A DNA stretch of 64,000 bases from Kribbella sp. CA-293567 (GCF_027627575.1 NZ_CP114065.1:434001-498000); one strand, 5' to 3'; positions 32,414-41,528 are shown, counted from the stretch's first letter. Notes: generated from the letters alone by a model not told the origin. Numbers and translations: made by a program.

Positions 32414-33356
32414 TCGCGTAGCGATCAACGGCAGCCAATACCAGGTCTGAGACGCTGGTTTTGGAGGCGCCGTGGCCGGCGTCTTCGACGATGTGGAGCT
32501 CGGCGTCCGGCCAGACCTGGGCCAGGTGCCAGGCGGTGTCGGGTGGGCTGCTGATGTCGAGGCGGCCCGTGATGAGTACTCCGGGGATGCCGGCCAGCTT
32601 GTGCGCGTCGCGGAGGAGGGCGCCGTCTTCGATCCAGCCGGCGTGGGCCCAGTAGTGCGAGACGAGTCGGGCGAAGCGGAGCCGGAAGACGGGGTCCTCG
32701 TAGCGGGGGTCGGGTCGGTAGCCGTGGTACGTCGCCACGTGGGTGTCCTCCCACTCGCACCAGGCTCGGGCGGCTCGGTCGCGGACGGCCGGGTCGGGGT
32801 CGTGCAGGAGCCGGCTGTAGGCGAGGGCGAGGTTTCCGTCCCGCTCGTCCACCGGTACGACGTCGCGGAAGCGCGTCCACTCCGCGGGGAAGATCCGGCC
32901 CATGTCGCGGGTGATCCACTCGATCTCGCGGGCCGACGAGCTGGTCACGCTGAACAGGACGATCTCGGAGACCGCGGCCGGGTGCTGCTCGGCGTACACG
33001 ATGGCCAGGGAGGCGCCCCACGAGGCGCCGAGCAGGAGCCACTTCTCGATGCCGAGGTGTTCGCGCAGCCGCTCGAGGTCGGCGACCAGGTGCCAGGTCG
33101 TGTTGGTGCTCAGGTCGGCGTCCGGCTCGGCGGCGTCCGGCGTACTGCGACCGCAGCCGCGCTGGTCGAACAAGACGATCCGGTACTGCGCCGGGTCGAA
33201 GAAGCCGCGCCAGAACGGACCGGCGCCTGAGCCCGGCCCGCCGTGCAGGACGACGGCCGGCTTGCCGGCGGGATTGCCGCTGACCTCCCAGTGGACGAGG
33301 TGACCGTCGCCGACGTCGAGCAGGCCCTGATCGTGAGGCTCGGTCTCCTGATGCAT
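32385..33356 (-). CDS. pip: Prolyl aminopeptidase (proline iminopeptidase)
   Basis: 323 residues from ATG 33356. S33 family features: HGGPG (38-42), DQRGCGRS (64-71), nucleophile GASWGAS (Ser112), later GRLDISSP with the acid and EDAGHGAS with the His. It releases N-terminal proline from peptides in the cytoplasm. Lies 35 nt downstream of the UbiA gene on the same strand and overlaps the Fic gene end by 29 nt. Confidence 0.93.
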   Translation of the reverse strand: MHQETEPHDQGLLDVGDGHLVHWEVSGNPAGKPAVVLHGGPGSGAGPFWRGFFDPAQYRIVLFDQRGCGRSTPDAAEPDADLSTNTTWHLVADLERLREHLGIEKWLLLGASWGASLAIVYAEQHPAAVSEIVLFSVTSSSAREIEWITRDMGRIFPAEWTRFRDVVPVDERDGNLALAYSRLLHDPDPAVRDRAARAWCEWEDTHVATYHGYRPDPRYEDPVFRLRFARLVSHYWAHAGWIEDGALLRDAHKLAGIPGVLITGRLDISSPPDTAWHLAQVWPDAELHIVEDAGHGASKTSVSDLVLAAVDRYATKSRRDSSG

Positions 33357-33391
33357 GCGGTGCCTCCTGGTCTCGATGTGAACAGCCGCTC

Positions 33392-34351
33392 TCAAAGCAC
33401 GCTGGTGTAGGTCAGAGCGAATGTGCCACACGGCAGCAGGAACAGCGACGCCACGATCACGACGCCCCGAAAAGTCATGCCGGGCTTGAGGAAGTGCCGG
33501 TACGCCGCAATCAGCACCGGCACCATCACGATCTCCAGCGCGAGCATGCTGCGCGGGATCACCGCGTCCAGGCCGGCCAGTACGACGGACAGCCCCGCCG
33601 CCGCGATCCAGAACGCGAACCCCAGCCGGTACGTCGCCCGCGCGCCGAGCCGGACCGCGATGGTCCGGTACCCCGCGGCGCGATCCGCCTCCAGATCCGC
33701 CAGCGTGGTCGGCAGATAGAGCCCGACCGCCGCCAACGTGCCCTGCAACGCCATCACCCACGGAAATCCGCTCAGCCCCGGATCGACCGCGGCCCAGCCC
33801 GCCAACGGCCCGAAGGTCCCGAGAGCCAGCGAGTTCGCCGCGACATCGAACCCGGCCCGCGTCTTCAGCCGCACCGGCGGAACGCTGTAGGCGAACCCCA
33901 GCAGCACCGCGAACAGGACGCCCAACGCGAAGGTGGTCCCCACGAACAACGCAACGACCACCGACAGAACCCCGGCCACCACCGACAGCCGCTTCGCCGC
34001 CGGCAGCGACACCCGCCCGTGGAGCAGCGGCGACTTCGACTTCCGCGGATTGACCAGATCTCCGGGCAGGTCATGCGCGTCGTTGATCGCCAGCACGCTC
34101 AGCCACAGCAGCGGACCCATCACCACCGCGCCGACGATCAGCCGTGGCCAGTCCTCGACCGCAGGCACCAATCGATGGGTCGCCAGCAACACCCCGACGT
34201 AGTACGGCACCACCGAGACGACCCAGAACGCGGGCCGTCCTACCGCGAGCACGTCCAGCGCCCGTCGGCCGAACGCGCGCGGTCCGGCTCCGATCTCCAC
34301 AGCCCGCGCGGGCTCTGCCTTGGGTCCCACCACTGTGGTCACGTACACCAC
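33392..34351 (-). CDS. UbiA family prenyltransferase
   Basis: 319 residues with eight to nine predicted helices. Both Asp-rich motifs are present: NDAHDLPGD (about 89-97) and DLEADRAAGYRT (about 220-231), which bind Mg2+-prenyl diphosphate. The second motif is close to chlorophyll-synthase and 4-hydroxybenzoate-type members. The aromatic acceptor is unknown; it may serve a prenylated metabolite or quinone. GTG start with GCAGGAG upstream. Confidence 0.9.
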   Translation of the reverse strand: MVYVTTVVGPKAEPARAVEIGAGPRAFGRRALDVLAVGRPAFWVVSVVPYYVGVLLATHRLVPAVEDWPRLIVGAVVMGPLLWLSVLAINDAHDLPGDLVNPRKSKSPLLHGRVSLPAAKRLSVVAGVLSVVVALFVGTTFALGVLFAVLLGFAYSVPPVRLKTRAGFDVAANSLALGTFGPLAGWAAVDPGLSGFPWVMALQGTLAAVGLYLPTTLADLEADRAAGYRTIAVRLGARATYRLGFAFWIAAAGLSVVLAGLDAVIPRSMLALEIVMVPVLIAAYRHFLKPGMTFRGVVIVASLFLLPCGTFALTYTSVL

Positions 34352-34399
34352 AGTGCTCCTGCGATCAGCTACTGGCGTCCCTCTGACGGGTGAATCGGC

Positions 34400-35275
34400 T
34401 CACTCCTCAGCGTGGAGGTGCGCAAGGACACCGACCTCCAACGCCACCCACACGTCGCCGTCAGCTCCCAGCGCCAGGCCATGCGGCTCCGAACCTTCGC
34501 CCAGCGCGACCTGCTCGACCACCACGCCTCGCGCATCCAGCCGGACCGCCGACCCCGATCCCCACAACGTCACCCAGCAACCGCCGCCAGCCGTCGCCAC
34601 CACCGCATGGGGCTTCGACTCACGATCCGGCAGCGGAAACTCCTCGACCTTCCCGTCCGCGGAGATCCGGCCGACCTGCCCGGCCATCAACTCGGTGAAC
34701 CACACGCCGTCGTCCCCGGCGCAGATTCCGACCGGCCCGGCCGATGCGGTCGGCAACGGATGGACGACCGCCTCACCGCTGACCGAGATCCGCACCACCG
34801 CGTTCCCCTGGTTGAGCGTGAACCACACGCCGTCGTCGTCCGCGGTGATCATCGCCGGAAAGCTGCCCTCGGTCCCGATCGGGAAGGTCGCCACCTCACC
34901 GTCGACACTCACCCGGCCGATCGCGTCGGTGTTCATCAGCGTGAACCACAACGCCCCGTCCGGCCCCACACACAGCCCGTACGGCGCGGATCCGTCGCCC
35001 ACCTCGACCGAGGAGACCGTTCCGTCCGCCCCGATCCGCCCGATCCGGTCATCACCGTTCCGGGTGAACCAGACCGCGTCGTCCGGCCCACGCACGATCG
35101 CACTCGGCCGGCAGCCCGTCGCACCGAGGTCGAACCGGGTGACCTCGCCGTCGACGACCCGCGCCACCACCCCGGCGTGCACCAGCGTCGTCCACACCTC
35201 GCCACCCGCGCCGGCCAGCACGCCGTACGGGCCTTCGTTGCTGTTGGCAACCACAATCTCTGTACTACGCAACAC
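34400..35275 (-). CDS. vgb: Virginiamycin B lyase (streptogramin B lyase)
   Basis: 291 residues. GTG 35275 has GGAGGA 5-6 nt upstream and overlaps the ABC-F stop by 11 nt. Seven-bladed propeller repeats (VWFT / WFTL about every 42 residues). Catalytic residues His223, Glu263 and His265 keep the exact spacing I recall for staphylococcal Vgb (228, 268, 270). Vgb linearises type B streptogramins by elimination at the lactone, without water. Coupling to an ABC-F gene suggests a streptogramin resistance cassette. Soluble, cytoplasmic. Confidence 0.92.
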   Translation of the reverse strand: MLRSTEIVVANSNEGPYGVLAGAGGEVWTTLVHAGVVARVVDGEVTRFDLGATGCRPSAIVRGPDDAVWFTRNGDDRIGRIGADGTVSSVEVGDGSAPYGLCVGPDGALWFTLMNTDAIGRVSVDGEVATFPIGTEGSFPAMITADDDGVWFTLNQGNAVVRISVSGEAVVHPLPTASAGPVGICAGDDGVWFTELMAGQVGRISADGKVEEFPLPDRESKPHAVVATAGGGCWVTLWGSGSAVRLDARGVVVEQVALGEGSEPHGLALGADGDVWVALEVGVLAHLHAEE

Positions 35276-36836
35276 GGTCCTCCTCCAGTTCGAGCCGCTC
35301 GCCACGCCACCGCGAGACGAACCGGCGATCGTGACTGACCACCACCAGAGCGCCGTCGTAGGCGGCCAGCGCCGCTTCCAGTTCTTCCACCAGCACCAAC
35401 GACAGATGATTCGTCGGCTCGTCGAGCACCAGTACGTCGTGCCGTTTGGTCAGCAACCCGACCAACGCCAGCCGCCTCCGCTGCCCGGTCGACAGGTTGC
35501 CGATCCGCGTCTCCAACTGCTCCCGTGCGAACAGCCCGAGCCGGCCGGCCCCACGGTGCAGCATCAACTCCTGCCGCAAGGTCCGGTCCGGATCAGGCTC
35601 GACGACCTCCTGCGCCAGATAGCCGAGGTGACCGCTCCGCTCGACCGTCCCGGTGTCGGGCCCCAGCGCACCGGTCAGCACTTCGAGCAGCGTCGACTTA
35701 CCGACCCCGTTCGGCCCGGTGATCAGCAGCCGATCCCCGGTGGAGACCTTGATCGAGGTCGGCCGGAGCCGGTCGCGCACCGACACCCCAGCCGCATCGA
35801 TCAGTACGCCGGACAGCCCGGCCGACTGCAGCGAGGCCGTGAACCGCAACGGCTTCGACGGCACCGGCGGCGGGTTCTCCTCCAACCGGCGCAGCCGTTC
35901 CTTGGCGTTGCGGATCCGGCTCCGCTCAGCTTCGTTCACCCGATCGCCGGCCCGGCCGTAGGCCATCTTGTTGTTGTCCGTCATCGCCCGGCCGTACGAG
36001 ACCCGGTCGGCGGCGGTTCCGACGGTCGTCCGCATCACCGCGACCTCGTCCTCCCACACCTGCCGCGCTTGCGCGATCCGCGCCCGCTCGGCGGCCTTCT
36101 CGGTGAGATAGCCCGCGTAGCCGTTGCCGTACCGCGTCACCTGGCGCGTGTCGCCGTCCACCTCGAACAACGTCGGCGCGACCCGTTCGAGGAACGCGCG
36201 ATCGTGCGACACCACCACCGTCGTACCGACCCGGGCGCGCAGGTGATCCTCCAGCCACACGGTCGCTGCGAGGTCGAGATGGTTGGTCGGCTCGTCCAGC
36301 AGCAACACCTCCGGAGCAGCCACCAGTACGGCGGCCAGGTGCAGCCGCGCCTGCTCACCGCCCGACAACGAGGCCAGCAACCGATCGCCCGGCAGCGAAC
36401 TCAGTCCCAACCCGGCCAGCGCCCGCCGGAATCGCGCCTCGGCGTCGTACCCGTCGCGGACCTGGAAGGCGGTCTGCAGTTCGCCGTACTCGGTCAGCAA
36501 GGCGGGATCGCCGTCCGTCAGCAAGCCCTCCAGCTCCAGCATGCGTGCTTCGATCCAACGCAGCTCGGCCAGCGCGTGATCGGCGACCCCGGCGACCGAG
36601 AGTTCCAGCGGCAACGAGATGTCCTGGGCGAGGAAGCCGATGCTGTCGGCAACGGTCACGAGCCCGTCGTCGGCCGGTTCGGCGCCGGCCAGGATCCGGA
36701 GCAGGGTCGACTTGCCCGACCCGTTCTCGCCGATCAGCCCGCTGACCTGGCCGGGCGGGAAGGCGCAGCTGACCCGTTCGAGCACCGGGCGATGGTTGTA
36801 AGACTTCGAGATCTCGTGCAGGGACAGCTGAGACAT
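35265..36836 (-). CDS. ABC-F ribosomal protection protein
   Basis: 523 residues from ATG 36836 with AGGAGG upstream. Two ABC domains, no transmembrane segment: Walker A GENGSGKST and GPNGVGKST, signatures LSGGEQAR and LSTGQRRR, Walker B LLLDEPTNHLDL and LVLDEPTNHLSL. The linker between domains (about 205-300, with DNNKMAYGRAGDR) carries the antibiotic-resistance determining region. ABC-F proteins dislodge ribosome-bound macrolides, lincosamides, streptogramins or pleuromutilins. A 3-codon leader ORF and alternative stems precede it, suggesting drug-induced attenuation. Confidence 0.92.
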   Translation of the reverse strand: MSQLSLHEISKSYNHRPVLERVSCAFPPGQVSGLIGENGSGKSTLLRILAGAEPADDGLVTVADSIGFLAQDISLPLELSVAGVADHALAELRWIEARMLELEGLLTDGDPALLTEYGELQTAFQVRDGYDAEARFRRALAGLGLSSLPGDRLLASLSGGEQARLHLAAVLVAAPEVLLLDEPTNHLDLAATVWLEDHLRARVGTTVVVSHDRAFLERVAPTLFEVDGDTRQVTRYGNGYAGYLTEKAAERARIAQARQVWEDEVAVMRTTVGTAADRVSYGRAMTDNNKMAYGRAGDRVNEAERSRIRNAKERLRRLEENPPPVPSKPLRFTASLQSAGLSGVLIDAAGVSVRDRLRPTSIKVSTGDRLLITGPNGVGKSTLLEVLTGALGPDTGTVERSGHLGYLAQEVVEPDPDRTLRQELMLHRGAGRLGLFAREQLETRIGNLSTGQRRRLALVGLLTKRHDVLVLDEPTNHLSLVLVEELEAALAAYDGALVVVSHDRRFVSRWRGERLELEEDRVA

Positions 36837-36848
36837 CCGGGTCCTCCT

Positions 36849-36888
36849 GACGCGCTGGAACGGTTCGGCGTCCACACAGGCGGGGACG
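36849..36888 (-). promoter_or_regulatory. Alternative stems (attenuator candidate) before ABC-F gene
   Basis: In the transcript the segment at 36868-36873 (GGACGC) can pair either upstream with CGTCC (36884-36888) or downstream with GCGTC (36849-36853). The second stem sits directly before the AGGAGG of the ABC-F gene. The two are mutually exclusive, the logic of a ribosome-controlled switch. There is no U tract, so translational control or Rho involvement is possible. Confidence 0.5.
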
Positions 36889-36906
36889 GCCGGGTTCGAC
36901 GGCGGG

Positions 36907-36918
36907 TCAGAAAATCAC
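36907..36918 (-). CDS. Three-codon leader peptide (Met-Ile-Phe)
   Basis: GTG ATT TTC TGA with a perfect AGGAGGT (36923-36929) 4 nt upstream, 70 nt before the ABC-F start codon. A strong ribosome binding site on a 3-codon ORF has no other obvious purpose. Very short leader ORFs are known to govern antibiotic-inducible expression of ABC-F genes in Firmicutes. Stalling here could switch the stems at 36849-36888. Confidence 0.6.
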   Translation of the reverse strand: MIF

Positions 36919-37059
36919 TGCTACCTCCTGCTACTGCGACAACTGTCCGCTCTCGATCATGCCACGGCCCGCGTCGGCAGGTGTCGGCAACTCCTCACCT
37001 CGGCCCCGGCGGCGCTGCTGTAAGGATGGTGCTGCTGCCCGACGACGGAGGAGGTCGCA

Positions 37060-37827
37060 GTGTCCGGACGTCTGACCGGCGAGGTCGTACTCGTCACCGG
37101 GGCCGCCCGCGGGATCGGCCGCGCGATCGCGCGCAAGGCTGCCGAGGAGGGCGCGGTCGTCGCGGTTCTCGACATCCTGCCTGATCAACTCGCGGCGACC
37201 GCGGCCGAGTTGCGGCAGGCCGGCGCCACCGTCGCGGCCGCCGTCGGCGACGTGACCGACGAGGATTCGGTACGCCGTACTGTCGCCGGCCTCACGAAGG
37301 AACTCGGCCGCCCGGCCACCGTGCTGGTCAACAACGCCGGCGTCAACGCCTACGCCGATGCCACTCAGATGACGGTGGCCGAGTGGGACAGTGTTTTCGA
37401 CGTCGACCTCAAGGGCGCCTGGCTGATGGCCCGCGAGGTGCTGCCACCGATGATCGAGGCCGGCCACGGGGCGATCGTCAACATCGCCTCGATCCACTCC
37501 CAGTTGACCACCGCCGGCATGTTCCCGTACGCCGCCGCCAAGTCCGGACTGGTCGGCATGACCCGCAGCCTCGCCCTCGACATGGCTCCGCACAACGTCC
37601 GCGTCAACGCCGTCAGCCCCGGCTTCGTCGCCACCGACCTGCTCGAAGAGTTCTTCGACACCATCCCGAACGCCCGCGAGTCCGCGCTGGCCGCTCATCC
37701 GCTCGGCCGGATCGGCACCCCCGACGACGTCGCTGAGGTGGTCTGCTTCCTCGCCTCCCGCGCGGCGGCCTTCGTCACCGGCGCCAACTGGGCCGTCGAC
37801 GGCGGCCTGGGCGTCCGCTACGCCTGA
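37060..37827 (+). CDS. SDR family oxidoreductase
   Basis: 255 residues from GTG 37060. Classical SDR motifs: TGAARGIG (13-20), NNAGVN, a Ser in NIASIHSQ, and YAAAKS catalytic Tyr/Lys, then SPGFVATDL and C-terminal GANWAVDGG. It resembles 3-oxoacyl-ACP or glucose dehydrogenase-type enzymes; substrate not inferable. Its 3' end overlaps the converging PAD gene by 10 nt. Confidence 0.9.
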   Translation: MSGRLTGEVVLVTGAARGIGRAIARKAAEEGAVVAVLDILPDQLAATAAELRQAGATVAAAVGDVTDEDSVRRTVAGLTKELGRPATVLVNNAGVNAYADATQMTVAEWDSVFDVDLKGAWLMAREVLPPMIEAGHGAIVNIASIHSQLTTAGMFPYAAAKSGLVGMTRSLALDMAPHNVRVNAVSPGFVATDLLEEFFDTIPNARESALAAHPLGRIGTPDDVAEVVCFLASRAAAFVTGANWAVDGGLGVRYA

Positions 37828-39659
37828 GGTGCCTGGGAACTTCCCGCCGACCTCCACCAGGTATCGGTGGACCGGGTGTCGCGCAATGCGTTGGTCGCAC
37901 AGTGCACCTCACCACCACCCAGGTGAGCCCAGAAGAAGTCCTCCACCCAGTGCACCCGTACGCCGTTACGTCGCATCGCACGCTCCGTCGCCTGCCGGAA
38001 AACATCCCGGCCGCCAACCTTCGGACCGTGCGGGTCAGGTGCGGCGAAGTCCCGCGCGGTCAGCGACAGCCCGTTCACCAGCCCCGGAGTCCTTGCCCGC
38101 AGCAACCCGTAGCCCGGCACCCGCTCGAACAGCACCGGCAACCTGACCAACTCGTCCGCCGTCAGTCCAGTGGCCGCGAGCAAGATCCTCAACTGCTCGT
38201 CGATGTGACCTGCCGCTGCCTCGTTGTCGGCCAGCCCCTTGCTATCAGCAAGTACTTGGTCGATGGTCGGCTTCTGCTGCGAGTTGGTGTCGGCGAAGAG
38301 CCGAGCCTGTCCAGCTCCCGTGCGCTGAGCCTCCCGCAGCAGATCGACCGCCAGCCGCGGGTCCGCGACCGCGAGCGTCCAGCCGCGAGCGTTGCCGGCC
38401 CGCACTACATGCGTCGTCTCGTCCGCGTGCCCGACCATCAACCAGGAGGTGTCGATCACCACCGGCGCCTGGTAGCCCTGCCCGGTCACGAGCTTGATGA
38501 ACCCGGCATCAGGTCTCCGGGACTCCGCGCCGTAGACCACCCGCCCGTGCGGATACCCGGCGTACGGCGGCAGCGACTCGATGTTGCCACCCATGTTGAG
38601 CAGATCGTTGAGCCCGTCCGACGGCACCGCGCTCAACTCCTGCACGATCCCGATGTCGGGACCCCGCAGATCGCGGTACAGCAGTCGCCCGGCAGGCCGC
38701 GGGGTCGCCACCGGCGTTCCGTCCCGGTCGGGAAACTCCCAGACATTGCCCGACCGGATCAAGATCCGCATCGTCCGGCTGCCCCCGACCACCGGCATGC
38801 TGGCGGTGGCAGGCTCGAAGGTGTCCTGCACCCACATGTCCTTCCAGCCCCGCGCCGTGCCCTGGACGAACTTCAGCCTCGCTCCGGCGGACCGGGTCGC
38901 CCGGCCCAAGGTCTTCGCGAACGGCTCCCACTCGCCCGGAACTCCCTTCGGATAAGGCGGTTCACCGGTCGGCCAACCCGGTCCCTTGTTCGGCCGGGCA
39001 GCCAGCACCGTCTCGGCGCGCTGCAGTTCGTTCTGCAACATCAGCGGCGCGACCCGGAGCTTCACCACGTCCGTCGTCGTCCGCCCGCGATCGGCAACGG
39101 TCAACGTCACGGACACCTGCCCGTCCCACTTGGCCGGATCCCGAACCACGTCCCGCCCCTCCAGCCGGACCCGTACTCCGCGCCGAAGTTGCGCGGCGGT
39201 CAGAGTCTCGACGGCCTGCCCGTCCACGAAGATCCGCGCCTTGTCCGCCGGTACGACGCTGAGCCGCCCAGCTGCCTGCCGGCTCACGTCGCGGTGGGCA
39301 TGCACCTCGAGCGGCGCCAGGTCGAGAGCATCGCGCGGACCGTTGATCCGGTCGTCTGCCGCATCGTTGCAGGCGGCAAGTAACCGATCGACCTCCGCGC
39401 CGGCTCGGTCGAGGTCCGCCGGATCGACCCGGCAGCGGCGCTGGTCATCGTCCAGGTTGGGCAAGAAGATCGCGCCGCGGGCATCGGTCCACCGCTCCTC
39501 GGCTGCTTCGTCAGCGGCCGTCAGCCGCCCATCCCTGTTCGCGTCGGCGGTCAGGCCCGGCTGGAGTTCCGGATGCGGTGAGGCGCCCCAGGCCAGCATC
39601 ACCGGCGATCCGGACAGCGCCAACGTTGCGACGACAAAACCTGCGGTCCAACGCTTCAT
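37818..39659 (-). CDS. Secreted protein-arginine deiminase family protein
   Basis: 613 residues from ATG 39659 with GGGAG 5 nt upstream. Residues 1-26 are a signal peptide. D39-A-N-R-D-G-R-L-T-A-A-D50 is an EF-hand calcium loop. After a middle beta domain, the C-terminal catalytic domain has MWVQDTFE (Asp), MVGHADE (His, Asp) and GGGEVHC with nucleophile Cys587, matching PAD enzymes that convert peptidyl-arginine to citrulline in a Ca2+-dependent way. Bacterial PAD homologues are uncommon. Extracellular calcium would suit activation. Divergent from the DUF3152 protein gene. Confidence 0.93.
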   Translation of the reverse strand: MKRWTAGFVVATLALSGSPVMLAWGASPHPELQPGLTADANRDGRLTAADEAAEERWTDARGAIFLPNLDDDQRRCRVDPADLDRAGAEVDRLLAACNDAADDRINGPRDALDLAPLEVHAHRDVSRQAAGRLSVVPADKARIFVDGQAVETLTAAQLRRGVRVRLEGRDVVRDPAKWDGQVSVTLTVADRGRTTTDVVKLRVAPLMLQNELQRAETVLAARPNKGPGWPTGEPPYPKGVPGEWEPFAKTLGRATRSAGARLKFVQGTARGWKDMWVQDTFEPATASMPVVGGSRTMRILIRSGNVWEFPDRDGTPVATPRPAGRLLYRDLRGPDIGIVQELSAVPSDGLNDLLNMGGNIESLPPYAGYPHGRVVYGAESRRPDAGFIKLVTGQGYQAPVVIDTSWLMVGHADETTHVVRAGNARGWTLAVADPRLAVDLLREAQRTGAGQARLFADTNSQQKPTIDQVLADSKGLADNEAAAGHIDEQLRILLAATGLTADELVRLPVLFERVPGYGLLRARTPGLVNGLSLTARDFAAPDPHGPKVGGRDVFRQATERAMRRNGVRVHWVEDFFWAHLGGGEVHCATNALRDTRSTDTWWRSAGSSQAPQA

Positions 39660-39688
39660 GTCGCTCCCGGTAGTCGTACGAGCGTGTG

Positions 39689-39701
39689 GTTTCGTCGAAA
39701 C
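39689..39701. promoter_or_regulatory. Palindrome in PAD / DUF3152 divergent region
   Basis: GTTTCG-T-CGAAAC, a perfect 6-bp dyad 30 bp upstream of the PAD start. Possible operator; its regulator is not encoded next to it. Confidence 0.45.
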
Positions 39702-39854
39702 TAACACGATTGTGCGAAATCCGGCAGGTGGATTTTCCGCCTCCGCCCCAGGGTGGACGCGAGCGGGCGGGGTACGGGGCGAGAAGGGGTTTCGCCCGTT
39801 CAGGCAAGAACAGGGTGAGGACGTGCCCGGCCGGGCGCGGGTGAGGAGCTGTTG

Positions 39855-40817
39855 ATGCGCAAGACGAGAGTCGCCGCCCTGGTGATCGCGGCGGCGATCA
39901 TGGCCGGAGCCCTGTCCCAGCTCCCCGCCAGCCCCTTCGCCCACAACAACTACCCACAGCGACCGCCCTCAGCGCCCACCGCCGACCCATCGACCTCAGT
40001 CCCCGGCGCCAATCCGTCCACCTCAGTGCCCGGCGCCGACCCGTCAATCTCAGCGCCCACCGCCGACCCGCCGGCCTCCGCCGCAGGCACTGGCTCGCAG
40101 AAGCGGACCGCACCGAACAGCGCCGTCCAGCCCGCCAACCCGGCCGACCCTGGCAACACGGAGCTCCAAACCCCACCCCAAACGCCCCACCCCAACGCGG
40201 CCCCCGGCCAAGGCAACCCAGCGATCACCTACCCGACCCGCGGCACCACCACCCTCACGACCCTCCCCGCCAACCCCACCACCATCGGCCAAACAGGCCG
40301 GATCTACACCTTCCAGATCGCAATCGAGGGCGGCATCAAAGGCATCGACCCACCGCAGTTCGCCCGCTTCGTCCGCGAGACCTACGGCGCTCCGCAAGGC
40401 TGGACGTCCGACGGCAAGCGCCGCTTCCGCCAGGTCGGCCCCGGACAGGCAGCCGACTTCCGCCTCATGCTGGTCACGCCCGCCACCCGCGACACCTACT
40501 GCGGCGGCAGCTTCGACCAGTACACGAGCTGCCGAATCGGCGATCGCGTCGTCCTCAACGTCGCCCGCTGGGCCAGAGGCATCCCGAACTACGGCGCCGA
40601 CCTCGCGACGTACCGGCAGTACATGCTCAACCACGAGACCGGCCACCGCCTCGGCAACGCCCATGAGCTGTGCCCCGGGCCGGGACAGCCGGCTCCCGTG
40701 ATGCAGCAACAGACGCTCGGCCTGCACGGCTGTACGGCGTACGCGTGGCCCCTCCGGAACGGCCGGCGCTACGAGGGACAGCTCGGCAAGTACGACGACC
40801 CGACGCCGGTCAGCTAG
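39855..40817 (+). CDS. Secreted DUF3152 metzincin-type protease
   Basis: 320 residues from ATG 39855 with GAGGAG 6 nt upstream. N-terminal signal or anchor helix (about 6-24). Residues 35-75 hold tandem decapeptide-like repeats of the type ADPSTSVPGA, then a Pro-rich spacer to about 130. The DUF3152 domain follows, with H260-E-T-G-H264-RLGNA-H270, the metzincin zinc motif HExxHxxGxxH, and a PVMQQ Met-turn. Probably an extracellular zinc protease or hydrolase tethered by a disordered stalk. Two Cys pairs in the catalytic domain may form disulfides. Confidence 0.9.
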   Translation: MRKTRVAALVIAAAIMAGALSQLPASPFAHNNYPQRPPSAPTADPSTSVPGANPSTSVPGADPSISAPTADPPASAAGTGSQKRTAPNSAVQPANPADPGNTELQTPPQTPHPNAAPGQGNPAITYPTRGTTTLTTLPANPTTIGQTGRIYTFQIAIEGGIKGIDPPQFARFVRETYGAPQGWTSDGKRRFRQVGPGQAADFRLMLVTPATRDTYCGGSFDQYTSCRIGDRVVLNVARWARGIPNYGADLATYRQYMLNHETGHRLGNAHELCPGPGQPAPVMQQQTLGLHGCTAYAWPLRNGRRYEGQLGKYDDPTPVS

Positions 40818-40853
40818 GGCGTGTCTCCTCCCGGCGTCACCTCGGCGCCGCTG

Positions 40854-41405
40854 TCAGTTGTGCAGGATGGTCGGGGCCAGCTGGTCGGAGACCGGGGCCG
40901 TGATGGCGGCCGACTCGAGACCGTCGGCGACGGTGTGCAGCAGCCGGATCAGCTGCGCGGCATCGGCCGGACCGAGGATGCCGGTGACGACGTCCAGGAC
41001 TCGGACGGTCAGGCCGTCCAGCTGGGACAAGCGGGCCTGCCCCAGGCCGGTGACGCTGAGGGTCGGGGTAGTGCGCGCCAGGCCGAGGTCGACGAGCTCG
41101 GCGATCGCCAGCCCGGCCTCGCCGGCAGAGGTACCGACCTGCGCGGCGACGGCCTCGGCGGAGTCGTGGCCGTTGGAGATGGCACTCAGCACGAGCGCGG
41201 CCGGCATCTTGATCCCGACGGCGTCCTGCAGGCCGAGGATGAGCGGGTGGGCATGGCCGCGGACCCGCTCGACGGCGTCCAGCAGGCGAAGGGCGTCGCT
41301 GATGTCCCCGATCAGGTGCTCGGTCTGGACGGTGGCGATCCCGGTCGGCAGCACGACCCGGTCAGGAACAGCCAGGGCTCTGGTCCCAGCGTCTTCGATG
41401 GTCAC
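40854..41405 (-). CDS. Winged-helix (MarR-like) protein
   Basis: 183 residues. The middle (about 68-130) has a winged-helix pattern: LVLSAISNGHDSAEAVAAQV, GLAIAELVDLGLARTTP, LSVTGLGQARL. Flanking helices could mediate dimerisation. DNA binding is likely, target unknown. GTG start. Convergent with the DUF3152 gene. Confidence 0.7.
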   Translation of the reverse strand: MTIEDAGTRALAVPDRVVLPTGIATVQTEHLIGDISDALRLLDAVERVRGHAHPLILGLQDAVGIKMPAALVLSAISNGHDSAEAVAAQVGTSAGEAGLAIAELVDLGLARTTPTLSVTGLGQARLSQLDGLTVRVLDVVTGILGPADAAQLIRLLHTVADGLESAAITAPVSDQLAPTILHN

Positions 41406-41528
41406 CGGTCCAGCCTACGGAGCCCCACCAGGCCACCTCGGCGTGTCGTACCTGAGGAAACGCTATGAATTAGGTCTCCCGACGTATTCGAACACAATTT
41501 CGAGACCGGTCGGCCAGGTGTACAAAAG

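Noticed and set aside
34320..37184. 954-codon open frame on the + strand
   Set aside because: It runs antisense to vgb and the ABC-F gene, whose motifs and ribosome binding sites are clear; the product is Arg/Pro/Gln-rich shadow sequence typical of high-GC antisense frames.
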